A stretch of DNA of 64,000 nucleotides from Streptococcus mitis subsp. hohhotensis (lineage in GTDB: Bacteria > Bacillota > Bacilli > Lactobacillales > Streptococcaceae), in contig NZ_JPFZ01000009.1 in assembly GCF_000722775.1 (NCBI RefSeq), positions 248,001 through 312,000 of the forward strand, read 5' to 3'. Of the stretch, positions 48,475 to 58,472 are shown in pieces (position 1 is the first letter of the stretch; each line of letters begins with the position of its first letter). Below the pieces are notes generated by a model. It had not been told where the DNA came from, ran no database searches, and was given only the letters and a program-made list of their open reading frames with translations. The position numbers and the translations under genes were made by a program.

Positions 48475-48514
48475 TATTTGTCTATAAAATCTTGTATGAT
48501 AAGATCTCAAGATA

Positions 48515-48600
48515 AAAAATTGGAGACGATTTAAAAAGCAAGTCAGAACCTATGTTTGGTCTATAAGGTTCAATAGCTTTCTAATCTCTCCAAAATTTTA
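48515..48600 (-). terminator. Long rod-like hairpin, probable terminator of the DUF1827 gene
   Basis: Successive paired arms: TTGGAGA (48520-48526) with TCTCCAA (48587-48593), GATT with AATC, AAAGC with GCTTT, and GAACCT (48546-48551) with AGGTTC (48566-48571). On the minus strand it follows the gene directly and ends in TTTTTT. Confidence 0.6.
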
Positions 48601-48897
48601 TTTGATTGGAATTGAAATCCCAATTAATTTTTCTGAGTAGAGGGTTTTGATATTGGCCTCATCAATAGAGTCCTTATCAATTTTACGTTTCAAGAAAAAT
48701 TCTTGGATGGCTTCGATTTCAGTTTCTCGAATAGCACGGTGTTTATTTGAGATGAGGATTTCATAGTGAAGCGGAGCTTGGGTAAAAATAACATCTGTAT
48801 TTCCAGCAGAATAGACCTCAACAAGAGTTGCATCTGTACTCTCTAGCTGGCTTTTTACAAGTTGCGAGTGTGAGTTTGTCGTATTGATAAGCTTCAT
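48598..48897 (-). CDS. DUF1827 family protein
   Basis: 99 residues, MKLINTTNSHSQLVKSQLES at the start; alternating beta and helix with a charged C-terminal half. It matches DUF1827, a small cytoplasmic family found in streptococci and lactococci, without known role. RBS GGAGGAAA lies 5 nt before the ATG. It lies 58 nt downstream of the Nudix gene on the same strand and may share its transcript. Confidence 0.75.
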   Translation of the reverse strand: MKLINTTNSHSQLVKSQLESTDATLVEVYSAGNTDVIFTQAPLHYEILISNKHRAIRETEIEAIQEFFLKRKIDKDSIDEANIKTLYSEKLIGISIPIK

Positions 48898-48955
48898 AAC
48901 ATTTCCTCCGATTTTCTAATACTATTATAGCACTTTTTGAATAAAGTAGCTTGAT

Positions 48956-49408
48956 TTAGTCAATCTTATGCTGTTTTTTCCAAGATTGAATGGCCCATTT
49001 GTGACTACCACGTTTGAGATTTTCAATAGCCTCGTCAATAGGGAACCAGGCAATATGATTAAAGTCTTCTAGTGGTTTTTGAACTTCCTTGAAAGATGTC
49101 GCTTCATAGAGGTAGGCAGGATTGTAGTAGTAGGTATCACGGTGACGAGAGTAGAAATATTCGTCAGCTTGTCCGTAATAGGTACCAATTTCAGCTGTGA
49201 AACCAAGCTCTTCAATCAATTCACGCTTTAGGGCTTCCTGATGATTTTCACCTGATTCAATTTCGCCACCTGGTAAGAACCAAGCACCATTAGGTGCTTG
49301 AACAAGAACAATTTGTTTTTGTTCAGCGTCAGGGATAACTGCATACACTCCATAGCGTGCAACATAGTCTGTATTCGCTTTTTTTTCTCCAAAAGTTGGG
49401 TTTGCCAT
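48956..49408 (-). CDS. Nudix hydrolase
   Basis: 150 residues from ATG 49408 (MANPTFGEKKANTDY). The Nudix box GGEIESGENHQEALKRELIE continues to EELGF, with all metal-binding glutamates. Such MutT-like enzymes hydrolyse nucleoside diphosphate derivatives; the substrate is unknown. GAGGAAA precedes the start; an in-frame ATG at 49471 would add 21 residues that lie before the ribosome-binding site. It lies downstream of clpE with a 130-nt gap. Confidence 0.9.
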   Translation of the reverse strand: MANPTFGEKKANTDYVARYGVYAVIPDAEQKQIVLVQAPNGAWFLPGGEIESGENHQEALKRELIEELGFTAEIGTYYGQADEYFYSRHRDTYYYNPAYLYEATSFKEVQKPLEDFNHIAWFPIDEAIENLKRGSHKWAIQSWKKQHKID

Positions 49409-49498
49409 TGAATTTTCCTCATTATCTAGTATCGTTATTATTATCATAATGGACAAAGGGCAAGCTGTCAAGAAATTACAGTTATTTTAGTCAAAAAG

Positions 49499-49525
49499 AA
49501 GCAGAAAAATTTCATTTTCTACTCC
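49499..49525 (-). terminator. Weak candidate terminator of clpE
   Basis: GTAGAAAA pairs with TTTTCTGC around 49501-49522 and is followed on the minus strand by CTTCTTTTT. Confidence 0.4.
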
Positions 49526-49538
49526 TTTTCTATAGTAT

Positions 49539-51797
49539 TTATTTTTCTGTCTCAGAAGTTTTAACTTCTGCTTTTTTGGCAGATTTGATTTGAATCTTGC
49601 CCTTGCTGGTCATAACTGCCTTTAGGTCTTTTTCACTTGGATTTTCAAGGTAGTAGTCAGTGATTGCGTCCTCAATATAGTCTTGAATAGTACGACGAAG
49701 TGGGCGTGCTCCCATTTTTGGATCATAACCGAGGTCAACTAATTTTTCTTTGACCTTTTCAGTTACATCTAAATGAATATTGTTGCTAGAAAGACGTTTG
49801 TTAACATCTGCAAGCATGAGCTCGACAATCTGAAGGAGGTTATCTTTGCTGAGAGCCTTAAATTCGATAATGCCATCAAAACGGTTCATAAACTCTGGGC
49901 TAAAGAAGTTACCGAGTTCACCAAGAACAGAGTTGGTACGTCCTTCTCTAGCAGCCCCAAATCCAACGCTGGCTTCAGCCTTACCTGTACCTGCATTTGA
50001 AGTCATGATAATAATGGCATCCTTGAAGCTGACGGTACGTCCTTGACCATCTGTTAAACGTCCATCATCTAAGACTTGAAGGAACATATGCATGACATCT
50101 GGATGAGCTTTTTCCACTTCATCCAAGAGGATAAGAGAATATGGATTGCGACGGATTTTTTCAGTTAATTGCCCAGCCTCATCGTAGCCAACATAACCTG
50201 GAGGGGCGCCGACCAACTTAGCTACACTGTGTTTTTCCATATATTCACTCATATCAAAGCGAATCATACTGTCAGCAGAACCAAAGAGTTCGATAGCTAG
50301 TTGTTTGGAAAGTTCTGTCTTACCGACACCAGTTGGTCCGACAAAGAGGAAGCTTCCAATTGGACGGTTAGGGGTACCGAGACCGACACGATTACGGCGA
50401 ATAGCCTTGGCAATCTTATCGACTGCATCATCTTGTCCAATAACATGAGACTTGAGATCTTCGGCTAGATGGATGAGTTGAGATTGTTCTTTCTCTTTTA
50501 AATCACCAACAGGGATATTTGTTTTCTGCTCGATAATGTGCTCAATGGTTTTCTCACTGATGATAGGAGTATCTTGGTCTGTGACCTTTTTCTTTTGCAT
50601 TTCCTTATACTTGGCAATCTGGTCGCGGAAATAGGCGGCCTTCTCAAAATCTTCCTCCCGTGTAGCTTGAGATTTGAGATTTTCAGCCTCAATCAAGCGT
50701 TGATCAATCACTTTAGGATCGACAAAATTCAAGGTCAAGTTCATCTTAGAACCAGCTTCATCTAGGAGGTCAATGGCCTTGTCAGGTAAGAAGCGATCTT
50801 GGATGTAACGATTGGAAAGAGTTGCAGCTGCTTCAATTGCAGCATCAGTATATTGAACGTGGTGGTAGTCTTCGTATTTCTTTTGAATTCCTTTGAGGAT
50901 AGTGATTGTTTCTTCCACTGTTGGTTCATCAACTTTGACAGGCTGCATACGACGCTCTAGGGCAGCATCCTTTTCAATGATACGGTATTCATTGAGAGTA
51001 GTAGCGCCGACCAGTTGCAGTTCCCCACGAGCAAGGGCTGGCTTGAGGATATTTCCTGCATCCATATTGCCATCGCCCGCAGAACCAGCACCGACAATTT
51101 CATGGATTTCATCGATAAAGAGGATAATATCCTCACGTTTGCGAATTTCTTCCATGAGTTTTTGCATGCGTTCTTCAAATTGTCCACGGATACCCGTTCC
51201 TTGAACTAGGCTAACTACATCCAGACGGATGACTTGTTTACCTTGGAGTTTATGTGGAACGTCGCCATCAACGATTTTCTGAGCTAGACCTTCGACAACG
51301 GCAGTTTTTCCGACACCTGGTTCACCGATAAGAACAGGATTATTCTTGGTTCTGCGATTGAGAATTTCGATGACACGGATAATCTCATCGTCGCGCCCAA
51401 TAACGGGGTCAATGTCTCCACGACGGGCAATCTCAGTTACGTTGATACCAAATTCTTCCAGCAGGCCTTTTTCTTGGCTTGGTGGTGGAGTTTGAGCAGA
51501 TCCACGATTTTGGGAACCATAACCGCCGTTTCCACCGTAACCTCCACCTGATTGGGTTGGGGGAGTCGGAGGAGTATTGTTAGAAGGTCTAAAATTGTTT
51601 AGGTCATTGAAGAAATCACCAAAGGGATCAAAGTCACGATTGTTCAGATCCGTCATACCTTTAAAGAGGCTATTGTTAGGATCTGTCTTGATAATCTTAT
51701 AGCAGTTTTGACAGAGGTCAATTTGTTTTTGTTTTCCATTGAGATTGGTGTAAAGATGAATTGTTGAGTCGTTAATTTTACAGTTTTGACAAAGCAT
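49539..51797 (-). CDS. clpE: ATP-dependent Clp protease ATPase subunit ClpE
   Basis: 752 residues. An N-terminal zinc finger with C3-x2-C6 and C29-x2-C32, a Gly/Pro/Asn-rich linker (residues 70-105), a first AAA domain ([15 protein letters not shown]), a UVR-like coiled coil ([14 protein letters not shown]) and a second AAA domain ([18 protein letters not shown]), ending in the D2-small domain. The zinc finger and linker set ClpE apart from ClpC. It unfolds proteins for ClpP in heat and stress responses. A CtsR operator covers its transcription start. Confidence 0.96.
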   Translation of the reverse strand: MLCQNCKINDSTIHLYTNLNGKQKQIDLCQNCYKIIKTDPNNSLFKGMTDLNNRDFDPFGDFFNDLNNFRPSNNTPPTPPTQSGGGYGGNGGYGSQNRGSAQTPPPSQEKGLLEEFGINVTEIARRGDIDPVIGRDDEIIRVIEILNRRTKNNPVLIGEPGVGKTAVVEGLAQKIVDGDVPHKLQGKQVIRLDVVSLVQGTGIRGQFEERMQKLMEEIRKREDIILFIDEIHEIVGAGSAGDGNMDAGNILKPALARGELQLVGATTLNEYRIIEKDAALERRMQPVKVDEPTVEETITILKGIQKKYEDYHHVQYTDAAIEAAATLSNRYIQDRFLPDKAIDLLDEAGSKMNLTLNFVDPKVIDQRLIEAENLKSQATREEDFEKAAYFRDQIAKYKEMQKKKVTDQDTPIISEKTIEHIIEQKTNIPVGDLKEKEQSQLIHLAEDLKSHVIGQDDAVDKIAKAIRRNRVGLGTPNRPIGSFLFVGPTGVGKTELSKQLAIELFGSADSMIRFDMSEYMEKHSVAKLVGAPPGYVGYDEAGQLTEKIRRNPYSLILLDEVEKAHPDVMHMFLQVLDDGRLTDGQGRTVSFKDAIIIMTSNAGTGKAEASVGFGAAREGRTNSVLGELGNFFSPEFMNRFDGIIEFKALSKDNLLQIVELMLADVNKRLSSNNIHLDVTEKVKEKLVDLGYDPKMGARPLRRTIQDYIEDAITDYYLENPSEKDLKAVMTSKGKIQIKSAKKAEVKTSETEK

Positions 51798-51837
51798 ACA
51801 TCTACCTCATTTCTTTCTTTATCCTGACCTGTTCAAA

Positions 51838-51854
51838 GGTCAAAAATAGTCAAA
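51838..51854 (-). promoter_or_regulatory. CtsR operator of clpE
   Basis: The plus strand reads GGTCAAAAATAGTCAAA, a full match to the CtsR consensus RGTCAAANANRGTCAAA. It lies just downstream of the clpE -10 box. Confidence 0.9.
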
Positions 51855-51867
51855 TTTCTATACTCTC

Positions 51868-51895
51868 ATTATAACAGGATTGGGGTGTAAAGCAA
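51868..51895 (-). promoter_or_regulatory. Promoter of clpE
   Basis: Minus strand TTGCTT (51890-51895), 16 bp, TATAAT (51868-51873). Confidence 0.8.
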
Positions 51896-51954
51896 GTAAA
51901 AAGATTGAAGCTTTGAGAAGTTGTTACAATGAAAATTTTTGAGATTTTAGGGAA

Positions 51955-51989
51955 TAAAAAAATCCTATTTGTGAGACAAAAAGGATTTT
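51955..51989 (-). terminator. Terminator of the DUF1797 gene
   Basis: AAAATCC (51983-51989 on the minus strand) pairs with GGATTTT (51959-51965), followed by a T run. Confidence 0.78.
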
Positions 51990-52027
51990 GGTTAGACATG
52001 CAGGGTGTAATCCCAGCTTGTTTTGTA

Positions 52028-52258
52028 TTAGTAAAGGAGTTCGTAAATCTCCATTGCAATCAAGTCAATGCTGTCAAAAGTATAAGTTTCGCGAGCTTCT
52101 ACATCACGAAGGGTAAAGATTGATCCGTTTTCTTCGTCGTGGCTGTATGCAACTTCTGCAACAACAACTCCTTCGCGTTCAAAATTACGTTTTAAATTTC
52201 CGCCGTCTTTTGCCATTGCTTCAAGGCGGTTGATAATTCTAACCAAATGTGATTCCAT
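52028..52258 (-). CDS. DUF1797 (YkuJ-like) protein
   Basis: 76 residues, a small alpha/beta protein: helix MESHLVRIINRLEAMAKDGG, strands REGVVVAEVAYS and GSIFTLRDVEARETYTFD, then a C-terminal helix. It matches DUF1797, whose member is YkuJ of B. subtilis; no function is known. RBS AAGGAGAAT precedes it. It is transcribed alone between clpE and artPQ and divergent from the latter. Confidence 0.8.
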   Translation of the reverse strand: MESHLVRIINRLEAMAKDGGNLKRNFEREGVVVAEVAYSHDEENGSIFTLRDVEARETYTFDSIDLIAMEIYELLY

Positions 52259-52385
52259 TTTGATTCTCCTTCATTTCTTATCGTTACTATTTTACCATAA
52301 AGGAGGCCAACTTGACTAGAAAAAACTAAGATTTCTCGCTAATTCTACCAGCTGAAAGTTTTTTTGAATAAATCGGATAAAAAGT

Positions 52386-52414
52386 TTGAATTTTAATTCA
52401 ATACATGTTATAAT
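52386..52414 (+). promoter_or_regulatory. Promoter of artPQ with an overlapping ARG box
   Basis: TTGAAT (52386-52391), 17 bp, TATAAT (52409-52414) with TGT extension. TTGAATT-TT-AATTCAA at 52386-52401 is an inverted repeat like ArgR/AhrC operators and covers the -35, so it would repress. Confidence 0.72.
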
Positions 52415-52448
52415 CATACAGTATTCTATTTTAGAAAGCAGTGTGACT

Positions 52449-53132
52449 ATGAATTTTTCTTTTTTACCTAAGTATTTGCCTTATTTTAACTATGGGGCTA
52501 TTGTGACGGTTCTCATTTCTATCTGTGTTGTCTTTTTGGGAACTATTTTGGGTGTTGTCTTGGCTTTTGGGCAACGGTCAAAGTTTAAACCGCTTGTTTG
52601 GCTCGCCAACTTGTACGTTTGGATTTTCCGCGGGACACCGATGATGGTTCAGATTATGATTGCTTTTGCTCTTATGCACATCAATGCTCCGACTATTCAG
52701 GTTGGGATTTTGGGTGTTGATCTTTCTCGCTTGATTCCAGGGATTTTGATTATCTCTATGAACAGTGGCGCTTATGTTTCTGAGACTGTTCGTGCTGGGA
52801 TTAATGCGGTTCCAAAAGGTCAGCTAGAAGCGGCTTATTCGTTAGGGATTCGTCCTAAAAATGCGATGCGCTATGTGATTTTGCCACAAGCAATCAAAAA
52901 TATTTTGCCAGCATTGGGGAACGAATTTATCACCATTATAAAGGACAGCTCCCTCTTATCAGCTATCGGTGTTATGGAGTTGTGGAACGGGGCTACAACA
53001 GTTTCTACAACAACCTATCTACCTTTAACACCACTTTTATTTGCAGCCTTTTACTACTTGATTATGACTTCTATTTTGACAGTAGCCTTGAAAGCTTTTG
53101 AAAAACGTATGGGACAAGGAGATAAGAAATAA
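52449..53132 (+). CDS. artP: Amino-acid (probably arginine) ABC transporter permease
   Basis: 227 residues, five membrane helices and the polar amino-acid permease EAA loop [20 protein letters not shown] near residue 135; the [11 protein letters not shown] segment is the family hallmark. Begins [13 protein letters not shown] at 52449; an in-frame start at 52386 lies inside the promoter. No clear ribosome-binding site. In pneumococcus the pair at this place is, from memory, artPQ, taking up arginine with AbpA/AbpB. It overlaps the ATPase gene by one base. Confidence 0.88.
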   Translation: MNFSFLPKYLPYFNYGAIVTVLISICVVFLGTILGVVLAFGQRSKFKPLVWLANLYVWIFRGTPMMVQIMIAFALMHINAPTIQVGILGVDLSRLIPGILIISMNSGAYVSETVRAGINAVPKGQLEAAYSLGIRPKNAMRYVILPQAIKNILPALGNEFITIIKDSSLLSAIGVMELWNGATTVSTTTYLPLTPLLFAAFYYLIMTSILTVALKAFEKRMGQGDKK

Positions 53133-53866
53133 TGACAGAAACTTTGATAAAAATTGAAAATTTACATAAATCATTTGGAAAAAATGAAGTATTGAAGGGC
53201 ATCAACCTCGAGATTAAAAGAGGAGAAGTTGTCGTTATCATCGGTCCTTCGGGGAGCGGGAAATCTACCTTGCTTCGCTCTATGAATTTGTTGGAAGAAG
53301 CGACTAAAGGGAAGGTTATCTTTGAGGGAGTCGATATTACGGACAAGAAGAATGACCTGTTTGCCATGCGTGAGAAGATGGGCATGGTTTTCCAACAATT
53401 CAATCTCTTTCCTAATATGACTGTGATGGAAAATATCACCTTGTCACCTATCAAGACTAAAGGTGAGAGCAAGGCTGTTGCTGAGAAGAGAGCCCAAGAA
53501 CTTTTGGAAAAAGTTGGTTTACCAGATAAGGCAACTGCTTATCCACAGAGTTTGTCAGGTGGCCAGCAACAACGGATTGCCATCGCGCGTGGTTTGGCTA
53601 TGGAACCAGATGTTTTGCTTTTTGACGAGCCAACTTCAGCCCTGGATCCTGAAATGGTAGGTGAGGTGTTGGCTGTTATGCAAGACTTAGCCAAGTCAGG
53701 AATGACCATGGTTATCGTAACACATGAAATGGGATTTGCCCGTGAGGTGGCAGATCGTGTTATCTTTATGGCAGACGGTGTGGTTGTTGAAGATGGAACA
53801 CCTGAACAGATTTTTGAACAAACCCAAGAACAACGGACTAAAGATTTCTTGAGTAAGGTTTTATAA
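53132..53866 (+). CDS. artQ: Amino-acid (probably arginine) ABC transporter ATPase
   Basis: 244 residues. Walker [10 protein letters not shown] at 34-42, Q-loop QQFNLFPN, signature LSGGQQQR, Walker [16 protein letters not shown]-loop [14 protein letters not shown]: a GlnQ/HisP-type ATPase. It drives the permease just upstream. No binding protein gene adjoins; the lipoprotein at 21111-21926 is a candidate partner. Followed by a terminator. Confidence 0.9.
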   Translation: MTETLIKIENLHKSFGKNEVLKGINLEIKRGEVVVIIGPSGSGKSTLLRSMNLLEEATKGKVIFEGVDITDKKNDLFAMREKMGMVFQQFNLFPNMTVMENITLSPIKTKGESKAVAEKRAQELLEKVGLPDKATAYPQSLSGGQQQRIAIARGLAMEPDVLLFDEPTSALDPEMVGEVLAVMQDLAKSGMTMVIVTHEMGFAREVADRVIFMADGVVVEDGTPEQIFEQTQEQRTKDFLSKVL

Positions 53867-53898
53867 TCTATTTTAAAATTTCAAGACAAGATTAATGG

Positions 53899-53920
53899 AA
53901 AGCTCGACCCGAGCTTTTTC
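53899..53920 (+). terminator. Terminator of artPQ
   Basis: AAAGCTCG (53899-53906) pairs with CGAGCTTT (53910-53917), then T residues. Confidence 0.87.
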
Positions 53921-53980
53921 TTATAGTTTGAAACTATAGGATTGCCTAGGAAAGAAGTGTTAGAGGGTACTAGTAGTTTT

Positions 53981-53989
53981 TGGTATAAT
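53981..53989 (+). promoter_or_regulatory. Extended -10 promoter of folD
   Basis: TGG-TATAAT, 30 nt before ATG 54020. Confidence 0.65.
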
Positions 53990-54019
53990 GTAAGATATTT
54001 GAAAGAAAAGAGAAGTGAT

Positions 54020-54877
54020 ATGACACAGATTATTGATGGGAAAGCTTTAGCGGCCAAATTGCAGGGGCAGTTGGCTGAAAAGACTGCAAAATTAAAGGAA
54101 GAAACAGGTCTAGTGCCTGGTTTGGTAGTGATTTTGGTTGGGGACAATCCAGCCAGCCAAGTCTACGTTCGCAACAAGGAACGTTCTGCCCTTGCGGCTG
54201 GTTTCCGTAGCGAAGTAGTGCGAGTTCCAGAGACCATTACTCAAGAGGAATTGTTAGACCTGATTGCTAAATACAATCAGGATCCAGCTTGGCATGGGAT
54301 TTTGGTTCAGTTGCCATTACCAAAACACATTGATGAAGAGGCGGTTCTATTGGCTATTGACCCAGAAAAGGATGTGGATGGTTTTCATCCTCTAAATATG
54401 GGACGCCTTTGGTCTGGTCATCCAGTCATGATTCCTTCGACACCTGCAGGAATTATGGAGATGTTTCATGAATATGGGATTGACTTGGAAGGTAAAAATG
54501 CGGTCGTAATCGGTCGTTCAAATATCGTTGGAAAACCCATGGCCCAGCTTCTTTTGGCCAAGAATGCAACAGTGACCTTGACTCACTCACGCACCCATAA
54601 TCTCGCTAAGGTGGCTGCTAAAGCGGATATTCTTGTGGTCGCAATTGGTCGTGCTAAATTTGTGACTCCTGACTTTGTCAAACCAGGTGCGGTAGTCATT
54701 GACGTTGGGATGAATCGTGATGAAAATAGTAAGCTCTGTGGGGATGTAGATTATGAGGCAGTTGCCCCACTTGCTAGCCATATTACGCCAGTTCCTGGAG
54801 GTGTAGGTCCTATGACCATTACCATGCTGATGGAGCAAACTTATCAAGCAGCACTTCGAACATTGGATAGAAAATAA
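54020..54877 (+). CDS. folD: Methylenetetrahydrofolate dehydrogenase/cyclohydrolase FolD
   Basis: 285 residues. Catalytic lysine region [11 protein letters not shown] (near 50), [22 protein letters not shown], and the NADP-binding [11 protein letters not shown] and DVGMNRDE segments, with [12 protein letters not shown] near the end. It interconverts methylene-, methenyl- and formyl-tetrahydrofolate in the cytoplasm. ATG 54020 is downstream of the -10 box; an in-frame ATG at 53942 lies upstream of it. Confidence 0.96.
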   Translation: MTQIIDGKALAAKLQGQLAEKTAKLKEETGLVPGLVVILVGDNPASQVYVRNKERSALAAGFRSEVVRVPETITQEELLDLIAKYNQDPAWHGILVQLPLPKHIDEEAVLLAIDPEKDVDGFHPLNMGRLWSGHPVMIPSTPAGIMEMFHEYGIDLEGKNAVVIGRSNIVGKPMAQLLLAKNATVTLTHSRTHNLAKVAAKADILVVAIGRAKFVTPDFVKPGAVVIDVGMNRDENSKLCGDVDYEAVAPLASHITPVPGGVGPMTITMLMEQTYQAALRTLDRK

Positions 54878-54963
54878 GAGAAAAATTTTCTGAGGAAAGT
54901 GTATTTTCTATAGCTATATCTAAAATGGCAGAAATGAATATTAAATTTTAGAAATAAGTTTAT

Positions 54964-54988
54964 AAAAGGAGGTATGCGCCTCCTTTTT
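54964..54988 (+). terminator. Terminator of folD
   Basis: AAAAGGAGG (54964-54972) pairs with CCTCCTTTT (54979-54987). A TATAAT at 54993-54998 follows directly and may start the next transcript. Confidence 0.82.
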
Positions 54989-55017
54989 GTTGTATAATAA
55001 ATGCGAGAGGAAAAACG

Positions 55018-55884
55018 ATGAGAGTGATTGAGCAAGCATTATTAGAAAAAGTCATTATTGAACGTTCTCGTACCAGTCATAAAGGAGACTATGGTCGTCT
55101 GCTGTTGCTTGGTGGGACTTATCCTTATGGTGGTGCTATCATCATGGCTGCTCTGGCAGCTGTTAAAAGTGGAGCTGGTTTGGTGACCGTTGGAACAGAT
55201 AGAGAAAATATCCCAGCTTTGCACAGTCATTTACCTGAGGCTATGGCCTTTTCTCTTCAAGACCAGCAATTATTAAAAGAGCAATTGGAGAAGGCAGAAG
55301 TGGTCTTAGTGGGGCCTGGTTTACGAGACGATACTTTTGGAGAAAATCTTGTAAAACAGGTATTTGTTAGCTTAAAAAAGAATCAGATTTTGATTGTAGA
55401 CGGAGGGGCCTTAACCATCCTTGCTAGAACAAGGTTGTCGTTTCCATCTAACCAGCTTATCTTAACTCCCCACCAAAAAGAATGGGAAAAGCTGTCTGGT
55501 ATTGCTATTGAAAAGCAAAAGGAAGATACAACATCTAGTGCCCTGACTTCCTTTCCACAAGGAACAATTTTGGTAGAGAAAGGTCCAGCTACTCGTATTT
55601 GGCAAGTTGGCCAGTCTGATTATTACCAGTTACAGGTTGGCGGTCCCTATCAGGCGACTGGTGGTATGGGTGATACACTGGCTGGAATGATTGCAGGATT
55701 TGCAGGCCAATTTCGACAGGCCAGTCTCTACGAACGTGTGGCAGTAGCAACCCATCTTCATTCAGCCATAGCCCAAGAATTAGCTCAAGAACATTATGTG
55801 GTCTTGCCAACGGAAATTAGTAATTGTCTTCCCAAGATAATGAAAAAATATCTCAAAAAAGACTGGGATAAAATTCAATTTTAG
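55018..55884 (+). CDS. nnrD: ADP-dependent NAD(P)H-hydrate dehydratase
   Basis: 288 residues of the ribokinase-like YjeF C-terminal family. HKGDYGRLLLLGGT near residue 22 and GATGGMGDTLAGMIAGF-type motif (here QATGGMGDTLAGM) near 215 are the nucleotide-binding and catalytic signatures. It removes water from damaged NADHX/NADPHX. The epimerase domain (NnrE) is not fused here. RBS GAGAGGA. Followed by a long terminator hairpin. Confidence 0.92.
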   Translation: MRVIEQALLEKVIIERSRTSHKGDYGRLLLLGGTYPYGGAIIMAALAAVKSGAGLVTVGTDRENIPALHSHLPEAMAFSLQDQQLLKEQLEKAEVVLVGPGLRDDTFGENLVKQVFVSLKKNQILIVDGGALTILARTRLSFPSNQLILTPHQKEWEKLSGIAIEKQKEDTTSSALTSFPQGTILVEKGPATRIWQVGQSDYYQLQVGGPYQATGGMGDTLAGMIAGFAGQFRQASLYERVAVATHLHSAIAQELAQEHYVVLPTEISNCLPKIMKKYLKKDWDKIQF

Positions 55885-55912
55885 GAGAAAACGAAGTAAA
55901 TATTACCACAAT

Positions 55913-55961
55913 AAAACGCATAATATCAAGTTTTTTTAATACCTGATACTATGCGTTTTTG
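55913..55961 (+). terminator. Terminator of nnrD
   Basis: AAAACGCATA (55913-55922) pairs with TATGCGTTTT (55950-55959); an inner TATCA/TGATA pairing extends the stem. Confidence 0.82.
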
Positions 55962-56018
55962 ACTTTAAAGCCTTTTTGGGCTGTTTCTATTTTGGAGCAA
56001 TCTTTTGCTCAGTATGTT

Positions 56019-57260
56019 TTATAATTTCTCGTTGATAAATCGGATAAACTGATTCCACCAAACTTTTAAGAAGAAGGCTTTTTCAACTTTCTTTTCTGCT
56101 ACCATTTCGAAACTAGGACGTTCTGTGGTAATGTAACCTTGATCAATCAAATCCTTGTCTTCGTAAGTCAAATGGCCAACCACTGTTCCAGCTTCAAGTG
56201 GTGCGAGGATTGCTTTAGAATCAGGTGTGAATTGAATAGATTGGGAAGATTGACCCCCAACACGTTCAATTAGATAGATATCCTCTGGGGCCACTGCAGT
56301 GACCGTATCTTCTTTTCCATCTTGTACAGGGACTTTGCTATCTTGATAGGTATCGCCTTGCTGAACGATTTTGCGAAGTGTAAATGTAGAAGAAATATAA
56401 TCCATTAGGGAAGATGTAGCTGTAAAACGAGAGTAAGGATTATTATCTTGATGATCTGCATTCAAAATAACAGTGATAACCCTCATGCCTTTTTCGACAG
56501 TAGTACCAACAAAAGACTCTCCAGCCTTATCTGTTGTTCCTGTTTTCAGTCCATCAAAACCACCACGGTAAGCAGGCATACCTTCTAACATGTAGTTGGT
56601 AGAAGTGATTGTCATTCCAGCAAAAGTAGAAGAAGGTTTTTTCGTTATTTCCAAGACTTGTGGGTATTTTTTGATGAGGTTACGAGCAACGATAGCGACA
56701 TCATAAGCACTGAGCTTATTTTCATCATCTTTATTAGACCCAGGGTAAATGTTATCTCCGAGAGTTTCGTTGTTCAGACCAGTTGTATTGACAACAGTGG
56801 CATCTTTGATTCCCCATTCCAAGAGTTTTGCTCGCATCATATCAACGAAGTTTTTTTCAGAGCCAGCAATTTTCTCAGCTAGGGCAATAGCGGCGCTGTT
56901 GGCACTAGATACCAGAGTTGCTTCAAGTAACTCTTCGACAGTATAATTACGGGCCTCCATAGGAACATTACTGGCTTCAGAATTTGTCGTCAATTGATAA
57001 GGATAATCAGAAATATCTACTGGGGTGGATAGTGTGATACTTCCATTTTCGAGTGCTTCATAGACCAGGTAAACGGTAAGTAGTTTTGTTATAGAAGCAA
57101 TTTCGACAGGTTGAGTTGCATCTTTCTCATAGAGAATTTTACCAGTATTGGCCTCAACAGCAATCGCATGTTTAGCAGCAATATTAAAATCTTGGGCAGC
57201 AACAGTAGATGCTGATCCAATTACGGATAGACTTAAGAGAGTTAAAATGATTTTTTTCAT
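56019..57260 (-). CDS. dacA: D-alanyl-D-alanine carboxypeptidase PBP3 (DacA)
   Basis: 413 residues. Signal peptide with a probable cut after AAQ (near 23). Penicillin-binding motifs: S56-I-T-K59, S119-A-N121 and K238-T-G240. A beta-rich C-terminal domain follows, and the end FLKVWWNQFIRFINEKL is an amphipathic membrane anchor. It trims the terminal D-Ala of peptidoglycan stem peptides and so limits cross-linking. No ribosome-binding site precedes the ATG; an extended -10 is 9 nt away, so the mRNA is probably leaderless or nearly so. Confidence 0.95.
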   Translation of the reverse strand: MKKIILTLLSLSVIGSASTVAAQDFNIAAKHAIAVEANTGKILYEKDATQPVEIASITKLLTVYLVYEALENGSITLSTPVDISDYPYQLTTNSEASNVPMEARNYTVEELLEATLVSSANSAAIALAEKIAGSEKNFVDMMRAKLLEWGIKDATVVNTTGLNNETLGDNIYPGSNKDDENKLSAYDVAIVARNLIKKYPQVLEITKKPSSTFAGMTITSTNYMLEGMPAYRGGFDGLKTGTTDKAGESFVGTTVEKGMRVITVILNADHQDNNPYSRFTATSSLMDYISSTFTLRKIVQQGDTYQDSKVPVQDGKEDTVTAVAPEDIYLIERVGGQSSQSIQFTPDSKAILAPLEAGTVVGHLTYEDKDLIDQGYITTERPSFEMVAEKKVEKAFFLKVWWNQFIRFINEKL

Positions 57261-57269
57261 AGTAAGTTT

Positions 57270-57278
57270 ATTCTAACA
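57270..57278 (-). promoter_or_regulatory. Extended -10 promoter of dacA
   Basis: Minus strand TGT-TAGAAT, 9 nt before the ATG at 57260. Confidence 0.6.
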
Positions 57279-57334
57279 TAAAGAAAAAAATATTCCCAGT
57301 TTCATGATAGAAGAAAGAAGCTTTTTTGAAAGTA

Positions 57335-57343
57335 TGGTAAAAT
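57335..57343 (+). promoter_or_regulatory. Extended -10 promoter of the AI-2E family gene
   Basis: TGG-TAAAAT, 19 nt before ATG 57363; TGGAGG at 57351-57356 is the ribosome-binding site. Confidence 0.6.
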
Positions 57344-57362
57344 AGATGAATGGAGGTAGCTC

Positions 57363-58472
57363 ATGTTTCGTAAGAATAAATTATTTTTTTGGACTAGTGA
57401 GATTTTATTATTAACAATTATTTTTTATTTATGGAGAGAGATGGGGGCTATTATCACGCCTTTTGTAAGCGTCGCAAACACCATCATGATTCCTTTTCTT
57501 CTAGGTGGTTTTTTATATTATTTGACCAATCCTATTGTAAATTTTTTACAAAAGTATTTCAAAATTAATCGTATCATTGGTATTCTACTAACCTTGTGTG
57601 CTTTGGTTTGGGGGCTTGTCATTGGGGTAGTCTATCTCTTACCGATTTTGGTTAATCAGTTGACCAGCTTGATTGCGACTAGTCAGACTATCTATAGTCG
57701 TTTACAAGATTTGATTGTGGATTTATCTACTTATCCAGCCTTTCAAAATTTGGATATTCAAGCGACTATTCAACAATTAAATCTATCCTATGTAGATATT
57801 TTACAAAATATCCTAAATAGCGTTACCAATAGTGTTGGAAGTGTTCTATCAGCTCTCTTTAGTACCGTTTTGATTATTATTATGACTCCTGTGTTTTTGG
57901 TTTATTTTTTGTTAGATGGTAACAAATTTTTGCCGATGCTTGAGCGCACTGTTTTAAAGAGAGATAAGTTGCATATTGCAGGTCTTTTAAAGAATTTGAA
58001 TGCGACAATTGCTCGCTATATTAGTGGAGTCGCAATTGATGCGATTATTATTGGCTGTTTGGCCTTTATCGGATATAGCGTAATCGGTTTGAAATACGCT
58101 TTGGTCTTTGCCATCTTTTCAGGATTAGCAAATCTTATTCCTTATGTGGGACCAAGTATTGGCTTGATTCCGATGATTATTGCAAATGTCTTTACCGATC
58201 CTCATAGAATGCTAATTGCAGTTGTTTACATGCTAATCATTCAACAAGTGGATGGAAATATCCTCTACCCTCGAATCGTTGGTGGCGTGATGAAAGTCCA
58301 TCCAATAACAATTTTAGTATTACTTTTGTTATCAAGCAATATCTATGGGGTCATTGGCATGATTGTCGCAGTACCAACCTATTCTATCTTAAAAGAAATT
58401 TCTAAGTTCTTATCACGTTTGTATGAAAATCATAAAACAATGAAAGAACGAGAAAGAGAATTAGCTAAGTAA
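57363..58472 (+). CDS. AI-2E family transporter (UPF0118 membrane protein)
   Basis: 369 residues, with seven or eight membrane segments: two near the N-terminus (8-25, 30-50), one near 65-90, one near 155-180 and a cluster from 210 to 340. The C-terminal signature VDGNILYPRIVGGVMKVHP is typical of the family. Members have been linked to autoinducer-2 export and to Na+/H+ antiport; the substrate here is not known. It is divergent from dacA and transcribed alone. Confidence 0.86.
   Translation: MFRKNKLFFWTSEILLLTIIFYLWREMGAIITPFVSVANTIMIPFLLGGFLYYLTNPIVNFLQKYFKINRIIGILLTLCALVWGLVIGVVYLLPILVNQLTSLIATSQTIYSRLQDLIVDLSTYPAFQNLDIQATIQQLNLSYVDILQNILNSVTNSVGSVLSALFSTVLIIIMTPVFLVYFLLDGNKFLPMLERTVLKRDKLHIAGLLKNLNATIARYISGVAIDAIIIGCLAFIGYSVIGLKYALVFAIFSGLANLIPYVGPSIGLIPMIIANVFTDPHRMLIAVVYMLIIQQVDGNILYPRIVGGVMKVHPITILVLLLLSSNIYGVIGMIVAVPTYSILKEISKFLSRLYENHKTMKERERELAK

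Noticed and set aside
54887-54903. AATTTTCTGAGGAAA after folD as a CodY box
   Set aside because: Four mismatches to the 15-bp consensus and no promoter placed near it.
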